From positions 12,012,469 through 12,076,468 of the forward strand of contig CP034976.1 in assembly GCA_004026145.2 (NCBI GenBank): 64,000 nt of DNA, read 5' to 3'. The notes beneath the pieces are model-generated. The model did not search any database. It had not been told where the DNA came from and saw only the letters and a program-made list of their open reading frames with translations. Source of the DNA: Takifugu bimaculatus. Taxonomy: Eukaryota > Chordata > Actinopteri > Tetraodontiformes > Tetraodontidae. The position numbers were made by a program, and so were the translations under genes. Shown here in pieces: positions 48,301-61,605 of the stretch (positions are counted from its first letter, which is position 1; the number at the start of each line of letters is the position of its first letter).

Positions 48301-51000
48301 TGAACCTCATCGCTTTCGGCCGTGGACCAAAGAGACAACACTGCAGCCATATATGTAAAGCCCCGTCGTAAAGGAAAACACGTAAACACGCGAAAACACT
48401 GGCCCTCCTGCTCGGCTGCCCCGAGCTCCACCTCAGCTGTCAGTCCTCCAAACCTCCCAGGGGTTCAATTTAATGGAGTTACCAAAAAAAAGAAACAGTT
48501 ACCTCTGCCTGTCTGCCTGTGCTTTAAACTGCCTCACCTCAAGACCTACACACCCACCAGTCTGCCTTGTGTCAGCTGTTTTAGATGGGTCGAAAAGCCA
48601 GGGAACCACACAGAATCGTTCTATGAGGTTTCTGAACCAAACCTACAAGAGAGAAGCAGCACTGTCTGCACTCGCTGGATCCGATTCTGACCCTAATTTG
48701 TTCTATACAACCACACCAACAGTACAAATAAAGTATCCCGCGCTGCCGCTCACCACACTGTTATGCACTTTCTGTATTATTGGTGAGCTTTAAAATGTTG
48801 GCCTGAGCTGGGAAAATCTTCTCTGCTTTGTCATCCGAGAGCGATTTTTCCCTTTGAAAATCATCTCGTGTGGACGTTCGGAGAAAAGTGTAGATTGTGG
48901 ACGGAACCCTGGATAACTACCGCTGTGTTGTCACTGCAAGGGTTATGCTGTTGCTATTATAATATTACAACAACAAAAAAGAATCATCGTTATTCAAGAC
49001 CAAATACCCCGAGGAGCCGTATAAAGATAATCTTTCACTTCCTCCTCAGCTCATTATTTATGACCTGAATTTGCTCCGAATGGGTTTAGCCCAGACAGGA
49101 AACTGAAGCAGGCAAACGCACATGAGCTTGCGTACAGAAACCCGAGCACCATCAACCGGCACCTCCTATCTTCCCCCATGGAGACACAGGTAGAGCTGTC
49201 TTGCACTTCCTGTCCTCCTTCATACATCCCATTGTCCACTTTTTCCCCCTAGCACGTCAGGTATGTTTTTTAAGCCTCCCGTGTGACTGCGGTATGTGCT
49301 TACTCAGAGATGAAGGAGCCTGAACTCTGATGTAATTCAGGGAAAACGAGAACGGTGGTGGTGGTGGGGGTGGGTGGGGGGGGCTACCCTGGTGGTAAGT
49401 AATCTAATCTCTCCCGGTGCGGCGTAGCAGCTCAAAACAATTATTGACTGACTGCCTCCAAATTAGCACCAGGAGCTAGACAAAACGGATGCAGAGTTGG
49501 CGTGTGAGCAAAGTCAGATTTAGCAGGCCATGACCGTGGGGGGGGGGGGAGCTAATCTGGATCAGGGTTTGGCAATGTTTGCCGCCGCTCCAAACTGCGC
49601 TTAAGAGCCTCCGCAGATGGTTCAGTGTGGGAGACAAAGAGAGGCCAGGTCAGTGAGTCACAAAGAGCGTGTCAGTCAAATCAAAGGAGTCACCGACCAG
49701 AAATCTGCCTCCAAGGTGTGTGCGTGTGTGTCCTCTTCTTCCCACTCGCTGTCTCCCAATCACGGGTGATTAAAGGGAATCGCCTTTCCTGTGACACAGC
49801 CATATCTGTGGGCCCTGTCCCTGTCCCTGAGACTGTCCGTCGCTCTTGGACAAACACCCTTTTCTTAGGGTGATCATTTGTTTTACGTCTGTGCGGTCGC
49901 CACTGCTTATTAGCTCCTTTCTCCGTGACTGCTTCGCCAATCCTTCACCAATCGGCCCAACCCATCCCGCTCGTTTCTCATCACGCGTCACCACCCCATC
50001 TTCGTCATCAGTCATCCAAGGAGAGCCGCTGTCACACTGTTTATTGTCTTTGTGTCAACCTAGACCTCTGTCTGTCCAGGCATCCTGTTCCATCCCACTC
50101 TTTGTCGTCATCCCTTTCATTTTTTTTCCAGTTATTGCCCATTACACTGTTGTTTCTGAGCTTACGCTGTGCTGCGGGAAATTTCCTTCTTATCGTCCAC
50201 TGGACCATTCCCTGCATTCCTGGCCCGCTTCCCAGGACTACCAGTGGTCCAGCCAGATGCGAAGGCGTTTGTAATACAAGGCAGAGGCCGACTGAGGCCG
50301 ACTGACACCATTCATGCATTCGGCAGTGACCTTCTGATGAGAATGGCCCGAGTGATTGATGAGCAGAAAGCCAGGGAGACATAAAGAGACTCCCGGGGAG
50401 GGGGGTGCAAACTCCAAAAATAGAACATTCCAAATTACTTTCTTGACTCAAAATCTGTTGAACATTTATTGAAATAAATCCTGGCTAATTGGGAACAGCG
50501 GGGGTGGGGGGGGTGGGGGGGTTGGGGGTCAAAGTTCACTCAAACACCAGGGACCAGAACGGAGGGATTAGAATAGTGTTCATTTCATTCCTCTTAGTCA
50601 CAACCCTCAAGGACAGAGGTGGCTCAATAAATGCCCACAAAAGAAAACTTCCCACAGTGAAGACGTCCAAGAGAAGCAGACCGGAGAGACGCAGCGGCCG
50701 AGACCGGTCGCACAGCTCGGTGATAATGGCGCTGATGAGAAGCCTGTTCGCCTCCTACCGCTCGTGTTCCTATCAGTTACCAGAGAAACAGCCAGGAAGA
50801 ATGAGGGAGTAATAGTTTGCAGCTTGTATAAACCCAAATAGTTTCACTTTGCCAGAAGAGAAGATAACGCAAACTAACCTGTGCGACCGGGGCGACGGCG
50901 GATAAATAAAAGCTAAATTCACTTCAAACCCAAACCTGACATTTCAGTGAACTTGAGGTCTGCAACCCCCCCACGGCCCCCTCTGCCTCCACCCCTGTGC
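45390..51000. other. Spacer between rasip1 and il11, left half
   Basis: No supported gene on either strand. It has a short (CA)n at 46153-46170, a CA-rich stretch near 46600, and homopolymer T and G runs (46985, 47320, 47390, 49520, 50505). Many open frames of 60-140 codons occur but lack splice sites, domains or a start context that would set them apart from chance. Confidence 0.7.
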
Positions 51001-51925
51001 GGTCTGAGCACAGCCCGCTGCGTGCGTGTGTGTGTGCGTGTGTGTGTGCGTGTGTGTGGAAGAGAAGACTTTTTGGATTTACAAACACGCTCAAGTGCGC
51101 GTTCTCTCCAAACTGTTGTGTTCAACAAACAGAGACCCGCGCACGTACATTACTTCAAAACATAAACAGTGACAACACGCGGATATGAATTTTCCTTCCC
51201 TCTGTTTGCTCTCGGTTATGATGAAATTTACACACCGCGCGTTACTGACGCACAGGAAGCGGCCGGCGCGGCGATGGCAGGATCAATACAGCTGGCCCCC
51301 AACTTGCGTTATCTGCAATTATTGTAGTGGTGCGTTGATTTATGGAGCGGGTTTAATGAGCGTCCAGCGATAGGAGGGGTCCGAAGTGCGTCAGCATTCA
51401 CAGAAGCAGACGGCCCATCTGAGGTTCAAGAGGGTAGTGGGTTATAAATTGTTTTAAATAATGGAGAGAACTGCTCAGCAGACGTAAGCATATGTGTGTT
51501 TTCCTTGAAATGGTCCGTGCGCCGATGTGCGTGTGTGTCCATCCGTCTGTAAAAAGGGCAGCCTCCCAACCCTCCATGTGACTGAGGTCGCGTCACGTTG
51601 ACAAAATCTCCAAGTGGGGCCAAGAGCGACGTCAAACGAGCCCTCTTCCTTTTGTCTTCCCGCTCCCCTCACTCTTTCCTCCACGTCTCTCAAGGGGCAG
51701 CCCCCCCATCCTTGACACGCACACACACGCAGCCCCCCCTCGCCCCCAGAGTTTGTCAGCAGCTCTCAGCTTCCGTAGAATAACATGACAACAGACTCAG
51801 TGTGTGGCTGACGCAGACACGCGGCGCGACGGCAAGTAGTGGTCAGCTCTGATACAGCGCGCATCAGTCGCTGACACGCACGCAGAAAAGTAGGGGCTGG
51901 TCACAGAAACGGTGACACGGGCGGT

Positions 51926-51956
<31 letters not shown>

Positions 51957-54903
51957 GGAGCATAGAGACGAAGAACAAGTTCCAAAGCTTTTCCGCATGT
52001 TGAAGAATGCACCAACAATGCGCCTTCAGCTTCATTCTTCTCATCTTTCACTGAGAGGAAAAGGTCGTAAATCAATAATATCCCAGGACTGATTACAGGT
52101 GTGCATTGACACCCGCGTGGAGGCCAACCACAAAGGTGGAAAAGGGCAGACGTGGACAGGACATGTGACATGGGAGAGGACGTAGAAGCGAATGCATGCA
52201 CGTCTGCGGACGAGCAAGTAGAGGGAACGTGCTCCGAAAAGCGGGCAGGAGATGGGGAGAGAGGGATGCAGACAGGACATGCAGTGACAAAGGAGGAAAG
52301 AATGTTTAGAGGGACTGAGAATAGCAGTGAGAGGAGCAGGAGGGAGAACCAGAGGAGAGAGCAGGAGCTCTGAGACAGGTCTGGACGCTCCAGTGTATTA
52401 ACACCAGTCTGAGATCGAGGAAGCATGCAGCAGAGATGGAAAGTGTGTTTGCACAGTAAAAAGTTCCTTTTGCGTGGGCTGCTCGCTTCCCTTCCCTCTG
52501 CCCCCCCCGCCCCCCCTTCCCCCCCAACACACACACACACACACCGCTGCCTCCGAACTATTACTTCAACTAGTTCATTCAGAGATTTCCTCGACTGGCA
52601 GACACAAAACTCTTTGGACGCTGCCGGCGGGGGAACGTGAGCAGGTGAGTGACGCGGAGTCGAGGGAGGGCCGGGGTCAAATACGCGTGCGCCCTCGCAC
52701 GCATGCACTCACACACATGCACTGTGTTTTGTCACATACCATAGAGTTTGGCCTCCAAACAAAATACGCCTCATAAAATGGTGTTTAATGGAGAGTTGAT
52801 TCAAACCTCTCGCTCCTGCCAGAGAGACGTCTCCCTTTCATCCCCGCTGCCTGCTCTCTGCACCGCTCCGAGAGCCGAGCCAGAGGAGGAAACCTGCAAA
52901 AATGATGCCCTTTAATGCGCACCATTAATGGTCTAATAAAAAAGTTAAAGCAACAGATGCGCAACAGCCATAACGGCCTCGAGTGGGCAGATCACATGAA
53001 GAAGGAAGGGAGCAATTGACGCGCATAATTGGTAACTTGAATCCGCGGCTCGGCGGTGGAGCAGGGATGGACGAGGGCTTGAGGAGAGGGTCCCTGTCAT
53101 GTACCCGCTTGAAAGAAGACCGCGGCATGGAGACCAGGACAGGCTGAGACGTCACTTTATGACCCAATGACTGCCGTCCCCTCCTGTGTGTCTGTTTCTC
53201 TCTCCAGTGCCCCCTGACCCATTAACACACTCGCTTGGTCTCTTGACGTAAGTTGAAATAAGGAAGGGATGTGGCGGGGGGAGGGGGAGATGGTGGCCAT
53301 GCCAGGTTAGGATGGTGGTGGCGGGTAGGGGGGTTGCCATGACATTATAAGACCCTATATAAGAGTAACGTAGTTATTGATAATGGTACATTAAACTGCC
53401 ACTTTGTTTTTACAGGCATATCTATGGTTGACCAAGAGAATAATTGATATAAGAGCAGCATTGTACCATGAGGGTTGCATGGCAACAGCGTGCAAATTGT
53501 ACACACACAAAAAAAATCCAAACTCTGATGCAAAAAAAATGTCTGTTAAGCTCTCACACAGTAGTCGTGGGAGTAAACAAACACATATTTCTCCCCCTGA
53601 AAATACAGCAGAGGAAGTAAAAAGTGGCAGGAGAAAAAAAGCCACCTTTGGTTCCGAACAAGGACCCTCATTGTGTACCAGTACTTGAGGAGATGTACTT
53701 AGTTACATTCCACTAGTGCCAGCTCGTATACAGGATACACAGCCAGAATCGCACCGTTGGCAGGGAGCTGGAGAAAATGAATGAGGGACAGAATGACGGA
53801 GTAGAGAGGAAGAGGAAAGGAGGTGGAGGAGGTCACGGGGAAACTTGAAAGTGTTCTGTTATAGAAGTGTAAATATTAACAGTAATAGGTCGGACCTTTG
53901 GTGTTTTCGCTTTGAACCAAATCGTCGCGTGTGTTTGCTCAGGCCCTGCTGGAATTCCCTGGAGGAAATGAGGGAGCGACATAAAAATGATGATTTTATT
54001 AATGCTCCTTCTGCCATAATCTGCTTCTTTCTTTAGAAAAAAAAACCCAAAACAATTATAGATGCGTCACGGCTGACATTTGCGGTGTTGCTACGACTCT
54101 CGGTGCTGCGACATGCGGCTCAACGCTAAAACTTACAATATTGCTTTATAATCCACCTGGATGTGGAAATGAAGCTCTGACAGCAAACATTTATGGGAAA
54201 CCCCGCATTGACAGAAGAACAGAAGATACCGATTTGGTATTTGGTCTCATAATCAGACTACATCTTTAATGGCACCAAAGCAAACATTGGGGGGGAAAAA
54301 ATCCCCGGCATAAAAACTCTTGTCTTGCACAAGGTCTTCCGTCTTAGATAAATATCCCACGAAACATATACAACCAATACTTCTTCCGAACTTCCTTTCA
54401 GAGTTTTTTCTCAACGTCGGGCAAACGGCGAATGAATCACCATCTGTGTGAATTAACAACCTGGCAAACAGCGAGCAGAGAGTGTAAAGCGCTTGGATGA
54501 TTTGAAGGCTGCGTGCAGAGGAAAGCCAGTGTAGGGCATGACAAAATGGACCGAAGCCTGTGTGAGTAAAGCTCGTCTGGCGGCGATGCCTGGCGGGCCC
54601 TGTCACAGGTTCCCCTTCCTCTCTCATGTCTTTGAGGTCGTAGTCTGAGTGTCTCACTCTGTTTCTCCTCTTATGGTGGTTTACACAGATTGGTGATGTA
54701 ATGGGTAGCATATGAAGGCCACACACAAACACACACACGTGCGCGGGGCCACATGCACAAACACTGATGCACATGCACGATATACAGACACCGCACTCAC
54801 GCTGCCACATACCCATAATTACACTCATATACTGTACGCACACCCATTTACACAAACTCTGGATTCCCCCTTTCGCTAACAGGCATATGCCAGTGTGTGC
54901 TCG

Positions 54904-54905
<2 letters not shown>

Positions 54906-54935
<30 letters not shown>
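54906..54935. repeat. (CA)n microsatellite
   Basis: About 15 CA units. Confidence 0.97.
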
Positions 54936-54937
<2 letters not shown>

Positions 54938-55939
54938 CTAAACATGTCAGTCAGCTTGGCACCGTGCGTTCGTCATGGAGCGAGCGACAGCGCCTGGTGT
55001 CTCAGGCCCGGAAGAGCGTGCACCTCAGAACCACCCAGGAGACCCCCATCGGGAGAGGCGGCTACGTGAGGGGATGAGGGAGAGTGACTAACTTCACTTT
55101 TTCTTTTCTTCTTTCCCCAGCTGTGCCTTCAAACGCTCCTTTGATGTGGGAAATTAAAAAAAGAGCAAGTGTGTCAATATCTCCCCGCGTCCCGCCGCAC
55201 TCATCTATTTCCTCCCCTCGTCTCCCCCTCCTTCGCCTGCTTTTCTTCTCCACTGTTGACCCGAGAAAAGAGCGTTTGACCTTTTTTCCTCCACCACAAC
55301 AACTCCGCCACCCACTCGCTGCCACCGGGAGCTCAGTAGTTTGGAGGGTGTTTGTTTGTCTGCGCTCCACCGCTGGACTGGCAACTGTGCGTGTGCAGGC
55401 GACGTGCATCATTGTGCCACACGGGACCTGCCACTAATTATTTCGTGACCACACCATGAGTGTGCGTCTGTGAATGAGGGTCTCTCCTAATCTCACGACC
55501 AGACTCACGAGCACTTTGTTCCTTTACTCGCTCCGCCTGTTCTGCCTTTGTTTATTTGTTTGTAGCCAGTTTTCCACCCGCACACAGCAAAATGTTATTT
55601 CACCAAATTTGAACCAAACCGAACGATGAATTCACACATATGGCTGTATGAACATTGTGGGTCGGGGGGGCCAGAGTGTGAGGGACCCTGAGAGAGTTTC
55701 TCTCCGTGACCTGTGGATGTGGAGAGCGCTACATCCCGCTGTGTTGCCCCACGCGGGCCCGGTGTTTCTGCACCTTCTGACCCTCCCCGATGATATTAAA
55801 TATACCCGCATGTATACCAGCCTGATGCATCAACTCTCCCTCCCTCCGTGACTGGAAACTAATTTTTTGCCCTTTGCAACTGAAGGCCACGCTTTGCTGC
55901 ACCTGACAGAGTATTTCCAAGACTGCCCAGCTCTACAAG

Positions 55940-55980
55940 CGTGTGTGTGTGCGTGTGTGTGTGCGTGTGTGTGTGTGTGT
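55940..55980. repeat. Imperfect (GT)n microsatellite
   Basis: GT units interrupted by GC steps, about 20 in all. Confidence 0.95.
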
Positions 55981-56922
55981 AACAGGGAGCCAGAGGGGCC
56001 AAATGATACACTTATGTCCCAATTCTGAGTGCTGGTGCATGGAGCCGGCTGTGTTTTTGGTCTGTTAAGCCAGTGTTCGTTTGTGTGTTGTGTGTTTTTA
56101 TATGTGTGTGCAACTCTCATGATTGGTGTGTGGCTGCGTAAGGTGTATGTGTGTGTGTGTGTGTGCTCACAGTTTCTATGCAACACTTTCAGAGGCCCCT
56201 TCTGGTCTGGACAACACCTCTCCCCTGCTCCTATCCGTCTCTCACTCCTCACTCTTTCCTTCACCCTGGAGAGAGGGAGTGAAAAAAAAGAGAAGAAGTG
56301 GGTGGGGGGGCAGTGGAAATAACAGACTGCTGTCAGGAGGGGCTCCGGGAGAGAGAGGGAGGGAGCAAGGGGTGAGAAAAGGAGGGAGAGAATTATGGGG
56401 GGGGGGAGAAAAAGTGTTTGCTGTGCATCTTATATAGAATACAGGGACTGTGACATACGTTGTCCATAAGGGCAACAAAAAATAAAATAAACAAGCGCAA
56501 TAACAGAGACAATTCGAGTGATTTGGAGTTTTTTCCCTGCACTGAATGGAGAACATGACACCAGCCGGCAGGAGAAGAAGAAAGAGCAGGTAAAGGCTCC
56601 AAAAGCAGCCTGGTTACACGAGATGCGCTGATAGGCGTGAAAACAATGGGCTTTTTAAACGTCTGCAGTGATAGAGAGCAGCGAGAGGGAAGAGATGAGC
56701 AGATGGGCAGATAATAATCATAAAAAAAAAGAAGCAGAGAGGCAGATCGGCGCAGGTAGAACGAGATGCGACGGAGGAAGCGCCGGAGATAGCGACAGGC
56801 GGGACGGGAGAAAGTGATTAGAGGAAAGTTAAAAAAAAAAACAAAAAAAAACAAACAACGGAACATTTTTTTAAAGTTTCGCAAAAGCAGCGGAGAGGGG
56901 AGGAGGAAAGAGGGAGGAAGAG

Positions 56923-56958
<36 letters not shown>

Positions 56959-56959
56959 G
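56923..56959. repeat. (GA)n run upstream of il11
   Basis: About 17 GA units with one interruption, ending 28 bp before the AP-1 motif. Confidence 0.95.
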
Positions 56960-56986
56960 CCTGTGTATGTGTTTTTATGAATGAAG

Positions 56987-57028
56987 TGAGTCACTGCCGA
57001 TGTGTCATAGGCCCGAGGTCTTTATAAA
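56987..57028 (+). promoter_or_regulatory. il11 core promoter: AP-1 site and TATA box
   Basis: TGAGTCA at 56987-56993 is a perfect AP-1 core; TATAAA at 57023-57028 follows 29 bp later. Mammalian IL11 promoters likewise rely on AP-1 sites just upstream of a TATA box for induction by TGF-beta and stress. Transcription would start near 57055, leaving a 5' UTR of about 475 nt if unspliced. Confidence 0.6.
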
Positions 57029-57422
57029 GGAAGTTTTAAACAAGCCTAAACACTTCACTGCGCGCAAAAATTGGACTTACCACACTCGCATCTCTCTCTC
57101 AGCATTTCTGTTGCCTCCCTCCCTCTCTCTCGCTCGCTCTCTCTCTCGCTGTGTGTGTGTGAGTGTGTGTGTGTCTCTCTCTCTCCAAACTGTCTAAGTG
57201 TCTCCAGCACTCCATAAATTCTACAAGGGCTCATCTTAAACTTTAGCAAAGGCAGAAAGTTGTGAAGCCATCTGACTTTTGCCTGCCTCTTCCCAACTCT
57301 TTTTTTGGGGGGGTTGTTTCTGGCCGTGCGCCTCAGCCATCACTCCTGCCGCGCGCTCATTCATTCTCTCGCGTCCTGACAACTTTCCTCTCCGCGGCAG
57401 CGAAGACCAGCAGCCGAAGCAC

Positions 57423-57455
57423 ATGACAGTTTCCGGAGTTCCACATATTTCATAG
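57423..57455 (+). other. Upstream open reading frame, 10 codons, in the il11 5' leader
   Basis: ATG ACA GTT ... TCA TAG, ending 73 nt before the il11 start codon. If transcription starts near 57055 without a 5' intron, ribosomes would meet it first. It may dampen translation. Confidence 0.35.
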
Positions 57456-57528
57456 GTTTTTTTTTTTCCTCCTACTTGTCCTCCCATTTATCTGCGTTTC
57501 TTTGCTGGTTCATTGGATCCGAATCAAT

Positions 57529-59713
57529 ATGAAATGTAAGTGTTTGCTCAAGTGTCATTCATTGTTTCTTACACATCTAGTTTTTTTTAGGTTTAAAACT
57601 ACCCGGTGCGGGTTTATATGACTGTAAACGGCTGTTTCATGCTCCACTTGCGGGTGAAATGGATCGAGCTGTGATGGTCTGACAGCGGCTGGGCACCGCT
57701 GTATCCTCCGGTGGTCCCTGAACTTGAACAGGGGACCCAGATGCTCCAGCGGTGTTATTCTAGCTGCGATTCCTGTGGTTCACCTGTAATCACCGGGCAT
57801 TCGGCGCGTCAACAGCACCCCGGCTCTCTTTTAATACTTCGCCTATTTGTATTTAAACTTGAAAGGAAAATACTGAATTCGATTTCTGCTGACTTGGCGG
57901 CTCAATGTCAGGTAAAGATGTACAGGTGTGACGCTAGTGAAGGTGGTCGGTGTCAGAACTCGATTTCGTGTAATGATTTGCATCCAGCCTGTGAAAACAT
58001 GACTCTCTCATGACATGTCACTGAAGCTCTCCAGGATCTCGCTGCCAAGTCTGAATCTATTGTTTATATTATGGTGCAATATCTTCCCCCGGAGCTGACA
58101 GCCGGGGCCTGAGGTCATTATCATCATGGCAAGATGACAGCGCCTCTCTCCACTAATTGCTTCCGTTTTCTCCTCCCGCAGTGCTCCTCGACTCCTCCTC
58201 GTCGCTCCTCTTCTCGCTGCTATTGGCCCAGCTGCCCGTGTTCGTGTCTGCCTCCCCAGTACCGCACCGGAGGCCCAGTGACATGGACCGTCTGTCCAAT
58301 CAGACCAAGCACCTGATGAAACTCACCCAGGAACTGCTGGTGAGTGCCAGGATATTGATTTTTGGAGGCAAAAAATGTGTCGGTTGATGCGTTGGTGGAC
58401 GATTAATGAGTCTCCCCTCCTTGATCCTGGTTGTCTTTGCGCGGAAAGGTCGTGCACTTCTGCTGGGTTTTCTTAGGATTTAGTTCCCGTAAACTGCTTT
58501 AATTGATTATTGACTGGCAGGAGTCCATCTACGTGATTACATCAGGGCAGCAAAAGTCCCAGGGGAGATTTGACTGAGTGATCTCACTTTTAATCTACTC
58601 TCGACTGGGCACGGAAGGGATATCTGACTCAGCAACCTCCTGGTCAGTCACCTGGTCACCTGACTGGTGGCGGGTGCTGGGAGGCCAGTGGCCAGACTGG
58701 TGACTGGACTCCAGTCTAGCAAATGTGCGTTGAAATTAACCACAAATGTTGGTGACATGGACTCTAAAGGGGGTAAACTCACAGATCAAACAGCCCAGTA
58801 AAAATAAGAAGCTACTTTCAAAACATCTGTGAAATGACCACAAATGATAATACGCCATCGTTTACATAGAAACAGAAGCTGTAATGTGGTCGCGGAGGGA
58901 GTGGGGAGTCTGCACTATACTGCAGAAGCAAAGAGAACATTTGCAAAGTGCTGAAATCTCGCATCAACGATGCGTTTCAACAGGTGAAAAGAAAGCAGGA
59001 TCGTATCTGCAGTTCTGGCGAAACGCGACTGATCAAGATTCCGTTTTTGCATTATGCAAAACTTTGGACCCTTTTGTTCAGAGGGTGGTATTAAAAATAG
59101 ACACATACTCTCTCTAGTCTTGCCGAGGCCAGTGTTCAAAAAGACTATTTACAATGGATATTTGCAATTTATTTATTTTTACAGAGCCCAGTGTCACTAA
59201 GTAACAGAGAATGTTGCCGAAGATAAACACGATGCGCGGAAAGTCCCTGCAAAAAAGCAATCAAACTGATGCTTTAAAGAGAGAAATAAAAATAGGTCTA
59301 TTTAGATTTTCCAGTGCAACTGTGTATATGTGTGTCTGAGCGAGCGTGCGTGCATCCATGCAGCGTGTGTGCATGCGTTTGTGTGTAGGCATTTTTGTGG
59401 TCGTGTCTGCATTGAGGATTCTGTAAATAGTCATGCTTGTGTAAGTGTGGTGTTAGTGTTTTGCTTTCGGTCGCCACAGCAAAGTGACCTGATAAAAATC
59501 CCAAAAAAAAAAAAAAAAGTTTTTATCACATTCCAACATTTGCATTCAGGAAGACAAAAGCTGGATGTTAAGTTCTGTCAGGTGAGGTCATGATCCACGA
59601 GAGAGAGAGAACAAGAAGAGGAGGATAAAAGAGAGAATTAAAGGCTGAGAAAGATGGAGTGGAAACCACAAGAGATGAAGAGATCACAGCGCCAAATAGA
59701 TGACAAGCCACTG

Positions 59714-59751
<38 letters not shown>

Positions 59752-61252
59752 ACCTGGTACGAAACACAGTGAGGAAGATGAAAGAGGGGAAAGAGAGAGA
59801 GGAGAAAGGAAGCAGGGGATGGAAGGGGGCAAATGCTAAAGAGACAAAACATTGGTGAGCTGTTGTGAAAGGCGGATGCAGAGACATGCGAGGCATTGTG
59901 GCACACTCATCAGCACCAACGTCAACACAAACAACTAGAGGCAAACAGAAGAGTGGAGAAACTGGTGCAAAACATGTTAAGGAAATATTAGGTAGATCCA
60001 CTCACTACCTGTTTACGTAAATATTTCTCAGCAGTCATTATCCTAATTGTTGTTATGTTCCCCTACTGGTGGGAGATGACGCACATCCACCTTTATTCCG
60101 ATTTTTTTAGTGTGCTGTGCACCTCTTCTCCTCAGCTAATGCTGTTATAAGGTAGAGCGTCATTAACCTGCAGTCAGGTTGTTTACTCCCTCTAGTGGCC
60201 ACTATGAGCGGTGCAGGTAGGCACCGTTTACAACCTACCGGTAGCACTGCGTCATTCCATATCTTTTTATAGCGGTGACCCTGGAGTTTCCCTTCATCCT
60301 ACTGTTGCCTGTCCCACTTGGAGCTTTCTTAGTCATTGCATATGTCGTTATCGTCGCTCCCTGTAGAAAACATCCTGTGGCTTTTGGTCATTTACTCGGA
60401 TTGTTGACATTTTGGGGTGGCTGAATGTTGGTGAACTCACACTGACCCAATCGACCGCACTCGCCTTAGTGCTACTGTTTCTAAGTACAGAAACCCGTTA
60501 TCCATCCGTGATGCTGGACTAAGACTTTCCTCATGTTGACATAACTAGCTGGGATGAGTAAAATATGAGTAAAAGCAAAATTACTAAGTTTCTTCTATGT
60601 ATCTCCATTTCTCTTACAGAAGGAGCACTCCTTTGACTCAGATGTGGAGCCCCACAGGTTCACATCTCTGCCAGAAATGAGCAATCGGTCGGCCCATAGT
60701 CTCAATAATCTTGAGGTAATGCTCTGATAATGTAACCAAACGTGCGATCCACAGAGGTGGGACACTTTCTTAACATGTGACCATGCTAATCCTCTGTTTC
60801 TGTCTTCCTTCCAGCTGAAGCCCACTCTCTCCCAGCTGCATGCTGACCTGAAGCTGTATGAGCACCACTTTGAGTGGCTGAACAGGGTTTCCAAGAAGCA
60901 CCACCACCCCGCGTTGCCCAAACTGGTGGAGATGATCAAGGAAATGAAATCTCTCATCAACCTACTGCACTGTCAGGTAAAGAGCTCTCAACTGCTTTCA
61001 GAGTTGTATTTTCATCCAGTGCAGTCGTAAGAAAACAGCTGATCTGTTTGCCTGCTTCAACCCCTACAGATGTTGAGAGTTGAAGCGCCACGGTTGACTC
61101 CGGCGACCCCCTCCCTGCCACCACACCTCCCTTATCAGTTCGACGTCCTGCAGTCCAGCCATGAGCTCCTTCAACACTTCAAGCTCTTCTGTGACTGGGC
61201 GTACAGAGCCTTTCTCAGCCTCAAGCCCAAGGTCAATGCCGCGGTGCAATGA
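57529..61252 (+). CDS. il11: Interleukin-11 precursor, complete (5 exons)
   Basis: Secreted four-helix cytokine of the IL-6/gp130 family acting through IL11RA and gp130. Exons: 57529-57535, 58182-58339, 60620-60715, 60815-60976, 61070-61252; 201 codons plus stop. The five-exon plan with a tiny first exon (ATG AAA T) is the standard IL-6-family layout. Signal peptide: M-K followed by LLLDSSSSLLFSLLLAQLP, cleaved near FVSA|SPVPHR. Helix A covers MDRLSNQTKHLMKLTQELL with an N-glycosylation site NQT; the AB loop has FTSLPEMS (human: LDSLPTLAMS); helix B starts LKPTLSQLHADLKLYEHHF; helix D reads HELLQHFKLFCDWAYRAFLS, close to the human DWAVRGLLLL. A downstream AU-rich 3' UTR and upstream AP-1/TATA fit an inducible cytokine. 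Teleosts have il11a and il11b, which I cannot tell apart here. Confidence 0.93.
59715..59748. repeat. (GT)n microsatellite in il11 intron 2
   Basis: About 17 GT units within the 2.3-kb second intron. That intron has no other recognised feature apart from a T-rich/A-rich run near 59503. Confidence 0.97.
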
Positions 61253-61544
61253 TAATCCAAGCATCATTTTTCTGCTGCTCGGCTGCGCAGTCAGACACTG
61301 AAGAGAAAGCGACACGCACATGTGGAGTTCCACCTCTTGCCAAAAGGGAATTAGGACCACCACAGTGTGCGACTGCAGTCACCATCATCCCTTAATAGAT
61401 CTTAAATATCAACCGATGTCTTGAACAGTGTGTCTTTCCACCAGTCAACCAGGATGCATAACAACGCCGAAATTCCAGTTTTATGCAAACTGCCATTTGA
61501 CCTACAGGTTCCACACTCTCCTCAATAGGCCTTGTTCATGACCA

Positions 61545-61605
61545 TGTTATTTATGTATTTATTTATTTATTGTTAGTAATTTATTTAATGTTATTTATTT
61601 GACGT
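61545..61605 (+). promoter_or_regulatory. AU-rich element in il11 3' UTR
   Basis: A dense cluster of ATTTA pentamers, several overlapping and including the nonamer TTATTTATT, about 300 nt past the stop codon. This is a class II ARE of the kind that targets cytokine mRNAs for rapid decay through TTP-family proteins. Confidence 0.85.

Larger units (their letters stand above)
51001..56985. other. Spacer between rasip1 and il11, right half
   Basis: No supported gene. (GT)n-like tracts at 51020-51058, a GT then poly-G run at about 51924-51958, (CA)n at 54906-54935, an imperfect GT tract at 55940-55980 and a (GA)n run at 56923-56959. The longest open frame (51797-52708, minus) is driven by these repeats. 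The part around 52890-53060 is repeat-poor and could be conserved regulatory DNA, but this is only an impression. Confidence 0.65.

Noticed and set aside
51797..52708. 303-codon open frame on the minus strand
   Set aside because: Crosses a GT/poly-G run and Ser/Pro-rich low-complexity sequence, with no domain, signal or splice support.
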